Assembly (NCBI RefSeq): GCF_900115925.1
Contig: NZ_FOYF01000007.1
Coordinates: forward strand, 115,390 to 179,389
Direction: 5' to 3'
Source: Bacillus sp. cl95
GTDB lineage: Bacteria > Bacillota > Bacilli > Bacillales > Cytobacillaceae
DNA: 64,000 bases
This document shows positions 30,848-40,370 of this stretch, one piece after another. The notes beneath the pieces are model-generated. The model did not search any database. It had not been told where the DNA came from and saw only the letters and a list, made by a program, of their open reading frames with translations. The first letter of the stretch is position 1; every line of letters starts with the position of its first letter. A program made the position numbers and the translations under genes.

Positions 30848-32029
30848 TTAAGTTAAGAAAAGTCGTTCAAACAGCCAGAATGCTCCAAAAAGGATGATCA
30901 AAATCGAAATATATTTTTTAAATTTATTCGAGTAATCCTGGCGATGTATATATGAAAGAACTGGCAGAATCAAAATGACGATCGCTAGTTGGACAAGCTC
31001 GATTCCAATGTTAAAGCTGAATAGCGCTGAGGCTAGGTGTGATTTAGGGATATTCATTTCTTTCAAGATGTTGGCAAAGCCAAGACCGTGAATTAAACCG
31101 AAAAGGAAAGTTAATCCCCAACGATGACGGATTTCTTTTCTGAACAGGTTTTCAGCTGCCACATAACAAATACTAAACGCGATTACCGCTTCGACGAATC
31201 GAGATGGAAGATCTACGATTCCTAAAACAGCAAGGCTGATGGTAATACTATGTGCAATGGTAAAGGAAGTAACGATGGCTGCGTACTGTTTGAAAGACTG
31301 TTTCCAAACGAGTAGAGCCAATAAGAATAGTAAATGATCATAACCTGTTAAAATATGCAACATGCCTAATTTTAAGAAGGAAGTCCAGCTAGAGACATAT
31401 TTGGTTTCTTTTACAGGAGCCACTTCTTCAGTGGTTGTTCCCGTTGCGCCTTCCTGTTGTTCTTGTTGAATTTCCGTTAAAAGAAGAGTCCAAGTTCGAT
31501 TATCTCCTTGCAAAACGGCTTCACTCTTTTCACCTCTATTAGAAGAAGTGATTAAATTTATATAATTTGTGTCATTGTCGTTTACATAAAAACCATCGGT
31601 CAGACTAAACGTATCTCCAGGTAAGAAAGCTGGGAAAGTCACAGTAAGCGAAACAAATTCTTTGTCTTCTTTCTTCACTATCTGAAGTTTTTCGATCGTT
31701 GCTTCTTGTTCTTCGTTTGCCTTATCAATTGCCACAGACTCCGTCAATAATTCTTCGATATGGGCTTTTTCTTTTTTTAATTCCTTCTTTTCTAAGATAC
31801 CGTTTTCATTTATATCTACCTCAGGCAGCAATTCAATAAGAGATAAAGTATCTATTGAAAAAACTACTTTTGTTTGATCATCAGAAAATTGAATGTCTGT
31901 AAAACTAGCACTATATGCATGGGCACTTGCTGTTTGCGGAATAAAGAAGGCTAGAGTGACCATGAAACAAAGTAGTTTAAAAACCAATTTTTTTTGAAAG
32001 AGGATTTTGATAGATTTTTTTGCCGTCAT
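30848..32029 (-). CDS. HupE/UreJ-family membrane protein with secreted N-terminal domain
   Basis: 393 residues; perfect AGGAGG before ATG 32029. A signal peptide (about 18-36, ending TASAHA), an extracytoplasmic domain to about 215 containing one EF-hand-like loop (VDINENGILEKKEL), then six to seven membrane helices. The helical part carries the HupE/UreJ_2 blocks HILTGYDHLLFL, SFTIAHSITIS and GLIHGLGFANIL with conserved His/Asp that can hold Ni or Co. Family members are linked with metal uptake for hydrogenase or urease, but many lone Bacillus copies have no such partner, as here. It is monocistronic, with no link seen to the lic genes. Confidence 0.8.
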   Translation of the reverse strand: MTAKKSIKILFQKKLVFKLLCFMVTLAFFIPQTASAHAYSASFTDIQFSDDQTKVVFSIDTLSLIELLPEVDINENGILEKKELKKEKAHIEELLTESVAIDKANEEQEATIEKLQIVKKEDKEFVSLTVTFPAFLPGDTFSLTDGFYVNDNDTNYINLITSSNRGEKSEAVLQGDNRTWTLLLTEIQQEQQEGATGTTTEEVAPVKETKYVSSWTSFLKLGMLHILTGYDHLLFLLALLVWKQSFKQYAAIVTSFTIAHSITISLAVLGIVDLPSRFVEAVIAFSICYVAAENLFRKEIRHRWGLTFLFGLIHGLGFANILKEMNIPKSHLASALFSFNIGIELVQLAIVILILPVLSYIHRQDYSNKFKKYISILIILFGAFWLFERLFLT

Positions 32030-32126
32030 TAAAATTTTTCCTCCTATAAAAAGTACATGCTGTACAAACTTTTTTAGAATAACTTTTTATGATAAATTTG
32101 GAAACCCTTACTTACTGTAACAAGTT

Positions 32127-32162
32127 TGTCGAAAAAAGAAAACTAGTTTTTATATGGTCGAA
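32127..32162 (+). promoter_or_regulatory. Two Spo0A-box-like heptamers before the PHP/choline-binding giant gene
   Basis: A perfect TGTCGAA (32127-32133) and GGTCGAA (32156-32162), 29 nt apart, about 175-210 nt before the ATG. The rest of the 305-nt gap is AT-rich, with no ORF. Confidence 0.4.
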
Positions 32163-32334
32163 ATTACCATTCGGAAATGTAGGCTGAATTTACTATTTTA
32201 TTTAAAATTTTCATATCTTTCAGTGTGATAATTTTGTAGAATTATAGAGGATAAATAATTTGAATAATGAAGGAAGGGACGCTGAGAAATTATTTGTTCT
32301 CAAGTTTTACATACATAAAAGGAGGTTTTAATGA

Positions 32335-35300
32335 ATGAGGAAAGCAATAAAAAAGAACTACAAGCGCTTAACTAGTATGTTCTTAACCGCGCTACTTTTA
32401 GTAGGCACAGTCCTGCCGTCTAGTATGGTCGGGAAAGTAAGCGCTGCCAAAGCTGATCATATTGTGATCAGTCAGGTATTTGGTGGTGGGGGAAATAGTG
32501 GAGCTCCTTATAATAAGGATTTCGTTGAGTTATACAATCCTACTGATCAGCCAGTCTCAGTGGAAGGGTGGACTTTTCAGTATGCATCAAATACTGGAGC
32601 ATGGAGCGGGTCTACTAAATTAGCAGGTACAATTCCTGCACATGGTTTCTACCTGATTACACAAGCAGGTGGCTCCGTCGGGGTGGAACTTCCGACAGCG
32701 GATGCATCAGGTACTATTACTATGTCTGGAACGAATGGGAAAGTAAGGATTATTGATAATGCTGAAACTCCAAATGTAATAGACTTTGTAGGTTTTGGTT
32801 CAGCAACCACTTTTGAAGGCTCCGGTCCAACAAAAGCATTATCAAATACTACAAGTGCTCAACGTAGACCATACGCTAACGTCAATCCTTCTCCAGGAAA
32901 TGGGAACGCATGGGATACAGATGATAACGTTTCAGATTTCTTTGTAGGTAATGTAACTAAACCAAGAAATACTGCAAGTCCTGCTGAAGCTCCAATGGAG
33001 TCAAATGTAAGTTTGCAGGCAATTGGTAACAAAATGCAATTTACACAGCAAGATACTACTGTGAAATTAACTGGAACGGTTGGTGCAGCTCCAACTACGT
33101 CTGTTATTAAAGTCTATGAAAGCGCTGCTAAAGGAACTACGCTGGCAACGAAAACAGTTGCTGAAGATGGATCTTTTTCATTGGAATTCACTTCTCAAAC
33201 AGCATTAACATCTCTTTATGTTTCGGCAACACAAGAAGGTAAAGAAGAAAGTGATGCGATTGAGATTGCATTGGCAAAACCAAGCAATTCTATCGTACAA
33301 GATAAATTGAGCTATAGCGTTGATAAAGATGGTAAAGGTACATTGATTGGAAGCCCTGGTGCAGGGGTGGCTAAGTCCATTATTAATGTCTACCCAAATG
33401 AATCTGCTGTTCAAACAGAAAGATTAAACACTACACAAGAAGAAGTTTTAGGAACGGGTGCTTTTTCGGCGATTACTTTTGACAACGCTCCTAATACTGT
33501 TTATGTGACACAACAAAGTAATACTAGCAAGGGAATCATGTTAGAAAGTGTTCCTGTTTCTGTAACAAAAGCAGATACAGATACTGTCACGCCTTTAAAT
33601 GAAGTAAAAGCAACGGATGACAGGGGAATCCTGAAAAACCTTAATGGATTCTTCACAATCGAAGGTATCGTGACAATTCAAAACGGAATTCTTGGTACTC
33701 AGAAAAACAATTTCTACATCCAAGACGCAACTGGCGGAATCAACGTTTTCGGAAGTTACGATTCAGGTTTGACTGTTCAACGTGGCGACAAGTTGAAAGT
33801 TACAGGTAAGGTCATCGTTTACAACGGGATGACAGAATTTGAACCTTCCATTATTACTAAAATCGATGAAGGCAACGCCCTTCCTATTGCTAAGGATATT
33901 TCAATTCTTGATTTGAACACATTCACTGTTGCTGAACCTCTTGAAGGCAGCTTGGTGAAAGTAAGTGGGAAAATATCGGCAGTAGCCGTAACAGGTACAA
34001 ACTACAACGTTACTATTGTTGATGAAAATAATAAAACTACTACTCTTAGGGTCATGGAGAAAACAGGTATTAAACCTGATACAGATCTTGTTATTGGAAA
34101 AAGTTATGCTGTAACAGGAATTGTTGGTCAGTATACAACAAATGCAACACATGTTAATGGATATCAAGTTTTCCCACGTGATGTGAAGGATATTTCTGCT
34201 CAACTTAGCTTAGAGCATACTGCTATTACACAAGCGTATGAAGATGCAAACATTGAGTTTGTTGCAACAGCAAGCGGAGCAGAGTCTGTTACTCTTTACT
34301 ATCGCGCTCTTGGAACGACAGATTACACAGCAGTAACAATGACTGCAAGCAGCGAAGGTCGCTATACATCGGTCCTTAACGCAAGTGCTGTTCCAGGCGG
34401 GTTCGAGTATTATATCGAAGCGAAGGCTGGAGAAAAACTAGTAAACTCTGGTTCAAAAGAAGCTCCACATGCTGTCAGCGTTATTGCTGATAAAGAAGGA
34501 CCAAGATTTTTCGGAGAAACGCCTGTTGGTGGTTCTAAGAGTGAAAGTCCGCGTCCGGAGATTTCTATTTTAGTAGAAGATCCAAGCGGAGTTGATGAAA
34601 CATCAATCAAAGTTGAATTTGATGGTTCTGAGATCGACTATACTAAAGCTTCGATCAGTAAGAGCCAAATCAAATTCACACCAGAAAATGACCTTGAACT
34701 TAAAGTTCACACAATTAAAGTAACGGCAAAAGATGTAAAGAATAACGAAACGGTATATGAGTGGGCATTTGAATCTGTTCCGCGTTTTACAGGCGGAAAC
34801 CATTACCGTGGTACAACTCATAACCACACAAACATCTCACATGATGGTGCTGGTACACCAGAAGATGCATTAAAAGCTGGTAAAAAGTACAATTACGATT
34901 GGTTTGCTTTCTCTGACCACTCACACGATATCGATCCAACATTATTAGGTCAAGATACAGTTGACCATAAAGGAATGCAGGAACGTAAGGGTGGAGCAGA
35001 TTGGCAAACAACAAAGGATTTAGCTACACAATATACAAAGAATGGTGATTACGTAGTATTCCCAGCATTTGAAATGACTTCAACAACGTGGGGACACTCA
35101 AATATTTTTGGTTCAGAGAACTTTATCGACCGAAATATTAATGGTAAGCAATATCAAGATTTGAATAATTATTATGCTTGGGTTATGACATACGACGATA
35201 TCGTCGGACAATTTAACCACCCTGATATGTCAAAAGATGCATTCAATAACTTTAAACCTTACAACCAAGGTGTGGACAAATTGTTCACGATGCTTGAAGT

Positions 35301-38300
35301 AGGTAATGGTTCAGGTCACTATGGCTATGCGAATGCTGAAAAGAAATTCTTCTCTGTGCTTGATTTAGGATGGCACGTAGCACCAACATACGGTGAAGAT
35401 AACCATGAAGGTACTTGGGGACAAACAAGAGCTCGTACAGTAATCGTTGCTGACGATTTATCTCAGGAATCACTTCTTCACTCTATGCGCAACATGCGTG
35501 TTTACATGGTTGAAGATCCAAACTTCACATTAGATGTTTTAGCGAACGGCTATTATATGGGATCAACTGTAGACAGCAAGGATCTAAAGTTCAAAATCTC
35601 TGGAAGCGACTTAGTAGCAGAATCACCTAGCATGGAAGATTACAACTATCTTCCAAGTTCATATAAGTCGGATGACAAGATTGCGAAAGTTGAATTGATT
35701 TCAAACGGCGGTACTGTCGTTGATTCAATCACTCCGAACACAACAGATTTCACTTGGGAGCCAAGCTACAAAGTTACTGGCGGACAACAATGGTTCGTTG
35801 TAAAAGTAACTCAAGCTGACGGCGAGCAAATGTACTCTGCACCAATCTGGTCTAAAGAAGAAGCGGTTGATGTAAAAGTGAACGGAATCGACGTTGTCGG
35901 TGACGTGATCATCGAAGGCAACCCTGCAACAATTAAGGCCAACGTAAGCAACAATGGAACTCAAGAAGTAAAGAATCTTAAAGTGGACCTTTACTACGAT
36001 GAAGTGAAAGAAGCAAGTTTAATCGGAACTAGCAATCTTTCATCTATCGTGTCAAAAGGTGTTGGAACAGCAACGTTTACATGGAACAGCCCGATTAAAG
36101 GCGACCATAAGTTGATCGCTGTTGTTACTTCATTAGACAATCTGGACTTGGGTGACACGAAGTTTACCCTTCCTGTAGAAGTGAAAGAACCACTGGGCAT
36201 TAAAGTATTAATCGATGCTAAGCATAACAACGAAAATACAAGCACGGATGGCGGAACTTACGCTAATAACCTTAAGTCATTCACTACTCTTCTTCAAAAA
36301 GAAGGCTATACAGTATCTGAAAACAAAGAAGTTATTACGGATGCCGTTTTAAGTGCAATTCAAGTTTTAGTTATCACACATCCAAAAGCAGTCTTTACTG
36401 CAGAAGAAAAAGCTGCGATTGCTAAGTTTGTGAAAAATGGCGGTTCATTATTAATGGCAGGTAAGAGCAATAACAGTACTGATCCTACCGTAAATAACGA
36501 CATGCTAAGTGATATTGGAACAGCGATTCGAATGGGTAATGACGGCGTATTCGATGATAGCAAGGAAGGGAACTTCTGGAGCGATCCTAAAGTAAGTCCT
36601 TTCGCAGTAAGACTACACCCTGGATTAGTTTCCAACTATATTACAGACCGTGTATCTTTCATTGATTATTACAGTGGAACAAGTTTATCTGGAGCAAACA
36701 ATCAGCCACTTACTGAAAGTGGAAAGGTTGTCATCCTTGCAAAAGGTAATGAGACGACTTACCAAGGTAATATCAAAACTGGCGGATACACTTATGATGC
36801 AGTTTCCGATACAACAGGCGGATCTCAAATTCCGATGATCGCATCTGAAGAAATTGGTGAAAAAGGCCGTATCATCGTATCTGGAATGAACATCTTCAAC
36901 GATAAGCAAATCGATGAGTCATATGAGCCGAAAGGCAATGACGAGTTCTCATTAAATGCCATCAACTGGTTGGCACATCGTGAAACGAAAATCACTTCAA
37001 TCGGTGATGCTCGTAAACTTGCAGAAGAAACTGAAACGGTAATTGAAGGAACAGTTACAACTGGAGCAGGCGTCTTCTTTGACGCATTCTACTTGCAAGA
37101 TGAAACTGGCGGAATCATGGCATTCCAAGAAGTTCCTGCTGGTTCAATCAAACCAGGTGACAAAGTACGTGTATATGGTCACATCATTTCTTTCGACAAC
37201 AACAAAGAGATTGAATTTGGAAAGTTTGAAAATGATGTCATCATCCTTAGCAAAAATGGTGACCCGATTCAGCCTAAACTAGTTGAAACAGGTCAAGCAA
37301 CATCAACAGAAAACCAAGGATTGCTTGTAAAAGTAAAAGGTAAGGTCGTATCTAAATTCGACGACAACTCTTATGTCATCAATGACGGATCTGGTGATAC
37401 ACTTGTGTTCACTGATGGTTACATCGTGAATCAAAGCGGACCAGTTCCAGTATTGAAAAAAGGCGACACTTTAGAAGCAGTTGGATTATCCGGTTCATTT
37501 GCTCAAGGTGAACGTATTCGTGTAAGAGATACAAAAGAATTAATTGGAACAGATACTTCTGCTCCAGATGCACCAACGGTAAATGCAATAAGTGAAAATG
37601 ATATGGTTATTACGGGAACAGCGGAAGCAGGTTCAACAGTAATAGCAACTGTGAATGGCACTGAAATCGGCCGTACAACAGCTGATGCAGAAGGCAAATT
37701 CACAATGGACATCGCAAAGCAAGCAGTAGGAGTGAAAATTGTTGTTACTGCAACAGATGCTCTTGAACATGTGGGTGAAGCAACGGAGGTAGTTGTAGCT
37801 GATGCGACAGCACCAACAGCACCATCGGTAAATGCAGTTACGGATGCAGATGGAGTTCTTACAGGAACAGCGGAAGCAGGATCAACTGTAGTAGCAACTG
37901 TAAATGGTACTGAAATCGGCCGTGCAACAGCTGATGCAGAAGGCAAGTTCACAATGGACATTGCGAAGCAAGCAGCAGGCACAAAGATTTCTGTAACAGC
38001 AGAAGATACAACTAAAAATGTAAGTGGCGTAACGGAAGTTGTCGTAACTGATGCGACAGCACCAGCAGCACCAACAGTCAATGCAGTTACGGACGCAGAT
38101 GTAGTTCTTACAGGAACAGCAGAAGCAGGTTCAACAGTAGTAGCATCTGTAAATGGTACTGAAATCGGCCGTACAACAGCTGATGCAGAAGGCAAGTTCA
38201 TAATGGACATTGCGAAGCAAGTAGCAGGCGCGAAGATTTCTGTAACAGCAGAAGATACTTCTGAAAATGTAAGTGGCGTGACGGAAGTTGTCGTAACTGA

Positions 38301-39741
38301 TGCGACAGCCCCAGCAGCCCCAACAGTCAATGCAGTAACTGACGCAGATGTAGTTCTTACAGGAACAGCGGAAGCAGGTTCAACTGTAGTAGCAACTGTA
38401 AATGGTACTGAAATCGGCCGTGCAACAGCTGATGCAGAAGGCAAGTTCACAATGGACATTGCGAAGCAAGTAGCAGGCACAAAGATTTCTGTAACAGCAG
38501 AAGATACGACTAAAAATGTAAGTGGCGTAACGGAAGTTGTCGTAACTGATGCGACAGCACCTGTAGCACCAACAGTCAATGTAGTTACGGATGCAGATGT
38601 AGTTCTTACAGGAACTTCAGAAGCAGGTTCAATAGTAGTAGCATCTGTAAATGGTACTGAAATCGGCCGTACAACAGCTGATGCAGAAGGCAAGTTCACA
38701 ATGGACATTGCGAAGCAAGTAGCAGGCGCGAAGATTTCTGTAACAGCAGAAGATACTTCTGAAAATGTAAGTGGCGTGAGGGAAGTTGTCGTAACTGATG
38801 CGACAGCCCCAGCAGCCCCAACAGTCAATGCAGTAACTGACGCAGATGTAGTTCTTACAGGAACAGCAGAAGCAGGTTCAACAGTAGTAGCAACTGTAAA
38901 TGGCACAGAAATTGGCAGCGTAACAGCTGATCCAGAAGGCAAGTTCACAATGGACATTGCGAAGCAAGCAGCAGGCGCGAAGATTTCTGTAACAGCAGAA
39001 GATGCTTCTGAAAATGTAAGTAGCTCAACGCAAGTAACAGTCACAGCAAAAGTCATCCTTAAACATGGATGGGTAAAAGAAGATGGGAAATGGTTCTTCT
39101 ATGACGAAAAAGGTCAGCGTAAAACTGGCTGGTTACAAGACGGAGCTAAGTGGTATTACTTAGATCAAGATGGTGCTATGAAAGAGAATACTTGGATTCA
39201 AGGTAAGGGAACTTGGTATTACGTAAATGCCAAGGGAGAAATGGTTACCAATGAATGGGTACAATCTTCTGGCAAATGGTATTACTTCGGAACTGACGGT
39301 AAAATGACAGTCGATGCATGGGTTTCAAGTAAAGGTAAATGGTATTACTTCGGAAGCGACGGTAAGATGTTAACCAATGCTTGGCAATTAAGCAAAGGCA
39401 AGTGGTTCTACCTTGGAAGCGATGGTAAAATGCTAACGAATGCTTGGGTTTCAAGCAAAGGTAAATGGTTCTACCTTGGAAGCAAAGGTGAAATGGTCGT
39501 TTCTAATTGGGTTTACTCCGGTGGAAAGTGGTACTTCATGAACGCTAAAGGCGAGATGATGACTTCTTCATGGTTATTCAACGGAGGCAGCTGGTACTAC
39601 ATGGACAGTAAAGGTGTCATGAAAACTGGCTGGTTCTACATTGGAGGAAAATGGTACTACTTCTACGCAAATGGTAAAATGGCTGCCAATACAACGATCC
39701 AAGGTTACAAGCTTGGAGCAAATGGAGCTAGAATTAAATAA
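32335..39741 (+). CDS. 2468-residue secreted protein: lamin-tail, OB-fold, PHP/CehA-like, Ig repeats, choline-binding repeats
   Basis: AGGAGG 9 nt before ATG 32335. Order: signal peptide (1-37, KVSAAKA); lamin-tail domain (about 40-190; VFGGGGNSGAPYNKDFVELYN); linker/Ig-like segments; nucleic-acid-type OB fold as in YhcR (about 425-610; NNFYIQDATGGINVFG); Ig-like domains; a PHP phosphoesterase-like domain (about 820-1070; THNHTNISHDG, FAFSDHSHDID, AFEMTSTTWGHSNIFG, GQFNHPD, YGEDNHEGT), with most metal-binding His/Asp kept; a DUF4350/GATase-like domain (about 1285-1430); a second OB fold (about 1570-1730); six bacterial Ig (Big_6) repeats of 83 residues (about 1740-2235); about ten choline-binding repeats; and the cap MAANTTIQGYKLGANGARIK. 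Lamin-tail plus OB plus phosphoesterase suggests an extracellular nuclease or nucleotidase. Catalysis is inferred. Confidence 0.85.
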   Translation: MRKAIKKNYKRLTSMFLTALLLVGTVLPSSMVGKVSAAKADHIVISQVFGGGGNSGAPYNKDFVELYNPTDQPVSVEGWTFQYASNTGAWSGSTKLAGTIPAHGFYLITQAGGSVGVELPTADASGTITMSGTNGKVRIIDNAETPNVIDFVGFGSATTFEGSGPTKALSNTTSAQRRPYANVNPSPGNGNAWDTDDNVSDFFVGNVTKPRNTASPAEAPMESNVSLQAIGNKMQFTQQDTTVKLTGTVGAAPTTSVIKVYESAAKGTTLATKTVAEDGSFSLEFTSQTALTSLYVSATQEGKEESDAIEIALAKPSNSIVQDKLSYSVDKDGKGTLIGSPGAGVAKSIINVYPNESAVQTERLNTTQEEVLGTGAFSAITFDNAPNTVYVTQQSNTSKGIMLESVPVSVTKADTDTVTPLNEVKATDDRGILKNLNGFFTIEGIVTIQNGILGTQKNNFYIQDATGGINVFGSYDSGLTVQRGDKLKVTGKVIVYNGMTEFEPSIITKIDEGNALPIAKDISILDLNTFTVAEPLEGSLVKVSGKISAVAVTGTNYNVTIVDENNKTTTLRVMEKTGIKPDTDLVIGKSYAVTGIVGQYTTNATHVNGYQVFPRDVKDISAQLSLEHTAITQAYEDANIEFVATASGAESVTLYYRALGTTDYTAVTMTASSEGRYTSVLNASAVPGGFEYYIEAKAGEKLVNSGSKEAPHAVSVIADKEGPRFFGETPVGGSKSESPRPEISILVEDPSGVDETSIKVEFDGSEIDYTKASISKSQIKFTPENDLELKVHTIKVTAKDVKNNETVYEWAFESVPRFTGGNHYRGTTHNHTNISHDGAGTPEDALKAGKKYNYDWFAFSDHSHDIDPTLLGQDTVDHKGMQERKGGADWQTTKDLATQYTKNGDYVVFPAFEMTSTTWGHSNIFGSENFIDRNINGKQYQDLNNYYAWVMTYDDIVGQFNHPDMSKDAFNNFKPYNQGVDKLFTMLEVGNGSGHYGYANAEKKFFSVLDLGWHVAPTYGEDNHEGTWGQTRARTVIVADDLSQESLLHSMRNMRVYMVEDPNFTLDVLANGYYMGSTVDSKDLKFKISGSDLVAESPSMEDYNYLPSSYKSDDKIAKVELISNGGTVVDSITPNTTDFTWEPSYKVTGGQQWFVVKVTQADGEQMYSAPIWSKEEAVDVKVNGIDVVGDVIIEGNPATIKANVSNNGTQEVKNLKVDLYYDEVKEASLIGTSNLSSIVSKGVGTATFTWNSPIKGDHKLIAVVTSLDNLDLGDTKFTLPVEVKEPLGIKVLIDAKHNNENTSTDGGTYANNLKSFTTLLQKEGYTVSENKEVITDAVLSAIQVLVITHPKAVFTAEEKAAIAKFVKNGGSLLMAGKSNNSTDPTVNNDMLSDIGTAIRMGNDGVFDDSKEGNFWSDPKVSPFAVRLHPGLVSNYITDRVSFIDYYSGTSLSGANNQPLTESGKVVILAKGNETTYQGNIKTGGYTYDAVSDTTGGSQIPMIASEEIGEKGRIIVSGMNIFNDKQIDESYEPKGNDEFSLNAINWLAHRETKITSIGDARKLAEETETVIEGTVTTGAGVFFDAFYLQDETGGIMAFQEVPAGSIKPGDKVRVYGHIISFDNNKEIEFGKFENDVIILSKNGDPIQPKLVETGQATSTENQGLLVKVKGKVVSKFDDNSYVINDGSGDTLVFTDGYIVNQSGPVPVLKKGDTLEAVGLSGSFAQGERIRVRDTKELIGTDTSAPDAPTVNAISENDMVITGTAEAGSTVIATVNGTEIGRTTADAEGKFTMDIAKQAVGVKIVVTATDALEHVGEATEVVVADATAPTAPSVNAVTDADGVLTGTAEAGSTVVATVNGTEIGRATADAEGKFTMDIAKQAAGTKISVTAEDTTKNVSGVTEVVVTDATAPAAPTVNAVTDADVVLTGTAEAGSTVVASVNGTEIGRTTADAEGKFIMDIAKQVAGAKISVTAEDTSENVSGVTEVVVTDATAPAAPTVNAVTDADVVLTGTAEAGSTVVATVNGTEIGRATADAEGKFTMDIAKQVAGTKISVTAEDTTKNVSGVTEVVVTDATAPVAPTVNVVTDADVVLTGTSEAGSIVVASVNGTEIGRTTADAEGKFTMDIAKQVAGAKISVTAEDTSENVSGVREVVVTDATAPAAPTVNAVTDADVVLTGTAEAGSTVVATVNGTEIGSVTADPEGKFTMDIAKQAAGAKISVTAEDASENVSSSTQVTVTAKVILKHGWVKEDGKWFFYDEKGQRKTGWLQDGAKWYYLDQDGAMKENTWIQGKGTWYYVNAKGEMVTNEWVQSSGKWYYFGTDGKMTVDAWVSSKGKWYYFGSDGKMLTNAWQLSKGKWFYLGSDGKMLTNAWVSSKGKWFYLGSKGEMVVSNWVYSGGKWYFMNAKGEMMTSSWLFNGGSWYYMDSKGVMKTGWFYIGGKWYYFYANGKMAANTTIQGYKLGANGARIK
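37554..39050 (+). repeat. Six tandem ~249-bp Ig-domain repeats
   Basis: In-frame repeats within the giant gene, each with TAPAAPTVNAVTDADVVLTG, GSTVVATVNGTEIG and TADAEGKFTMDIAKQ-type blocks. Repeats 2 and 4 share one set of variants (GRATADAEG..., EDTTKNVSG) and repeats 3 and 5 another (VASVNGTEIGRTT, EDTSENVSG), so the last duplication was of a two-repeat unit of about 498 bp. Confidence 0.88.
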
Positions 39742-39752
39742 TGTTAACATTG

Positions 39753-39788
39753 GAAAAGGCCTTTTCGACTCGAAAAGGCCTTTTTTAA
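39753..39788 (+). terminator. Intrinsic terminator of the giant gene
   Basis: GAAAAGGCCTTTTC-GACTC-GAAAAGGCCTTTT then TT; a 13-bp stem 12 nt after the stop. Confidence 0.9.
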
Positions 39789-39828
39789 TTTTGGCTATGT
39801 AAAAGTACATTGTTGATTTTTGCACTTT

Positions 39829-39982
39829 GTTGATTGAAGCGGAGGGGCTTGACCCCGCAGGAGCGATAGCGACGAGGAGGCTCGGCGAACGCCCCCAAGA
39901 CGAATTTGCTCTTGAAAAAGCAGGCATTAGGGCTTTTTCAAAAATTCGTACCGGAAAGCAAGCGACTGGAGCGGAAATCAAC
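39829..39982 (-). repeat. GC-rich interspersed repeat, copy D, with nested hairpin module
   Basis: In reverse orientation to copies A and B: starts GTTGATTGAAGCGGAG, ends GGAGCGGAAATCAAC. It contains a palindromic insert at 39900-39949 (ACGAATTTG...GGGCTTTTTCA...AATTCGT) that also occurs in copy C. Confidence 0.82.
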
Positions 39983-39999
39983 AGGCAAGATTAGCAAAA

Positions 40000-40110
40000 G
40001 GGAACAAATCTCTGTAAACGGAAATAAATCCGAAATCTACGGAAATAAATTTGAAATCGTGGGCGATATTTTTTCAAGAACGGGAAAAAACTTCAATATC
40101 AAGGGAATAA
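40000..40110. repeat. Degenerate ~21-nt direct repeats, GGGAACAAATC type
   Basis: Units start GGGAACAAATCTCTG, GGAAATAAATCCG, GGAAATAAATTTG, GGCGATATTTTTT, GGGAAAAAACTTC and GGGAATAACCG, spaced 20, 21, 21, 20 and 21 nt. Same family as the array at 25399. Confidence 0.78.
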
Positions 40111-40195
40111 CCGACTCCAACATTTTTTAGAATGATTATCTAGTAAAAAGTAAATCTATCATTCAAAATGGTATAAAAATCAAAAATTTTAGAAT

Positions 40196-40259
40196 TGTCG
40201 AAAAAAATAATTTCGATATTCGAAAAATAGTATTGAAAAAAAATTTGTCGAAATATAAT
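40196..40259 (+). promoter_or_regulatory. Promoter with two perfect Spo0A boxes, subtilase gene
   Basis: TGTCGAA at 40196-40202 and at 40246-40252, 50 nt apart, with the palindrome TTTCGATATTCGAAA between them. A consensus -10 TATAAT (40254-40259) follows the second box, with TTGAAA 15 nt or TATTGA 17 nt before it. The second box lies in the promoter spacer, which would suit repression. Confidence 0.5.
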
Positions 40260-40370
40260 ATTAGACTTACATATTTAGATTTTTCTAACAATTAAGTAGG
40301 CAATTGGTTATAGATGAATTAATTGTTAAAAAAGGATATGTAATTATACAAATGGGGGGAAAGCATTCAA

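Noticed and set aside
37503..39056. 517-codon open frame on the minus strand
   Set aside because: It is antisense to the Ig repeats; its length comes from the absence of stop complements in a repeated, codon-biased segment. No ribosome site, and the peptide is a mere echo of the repeat.
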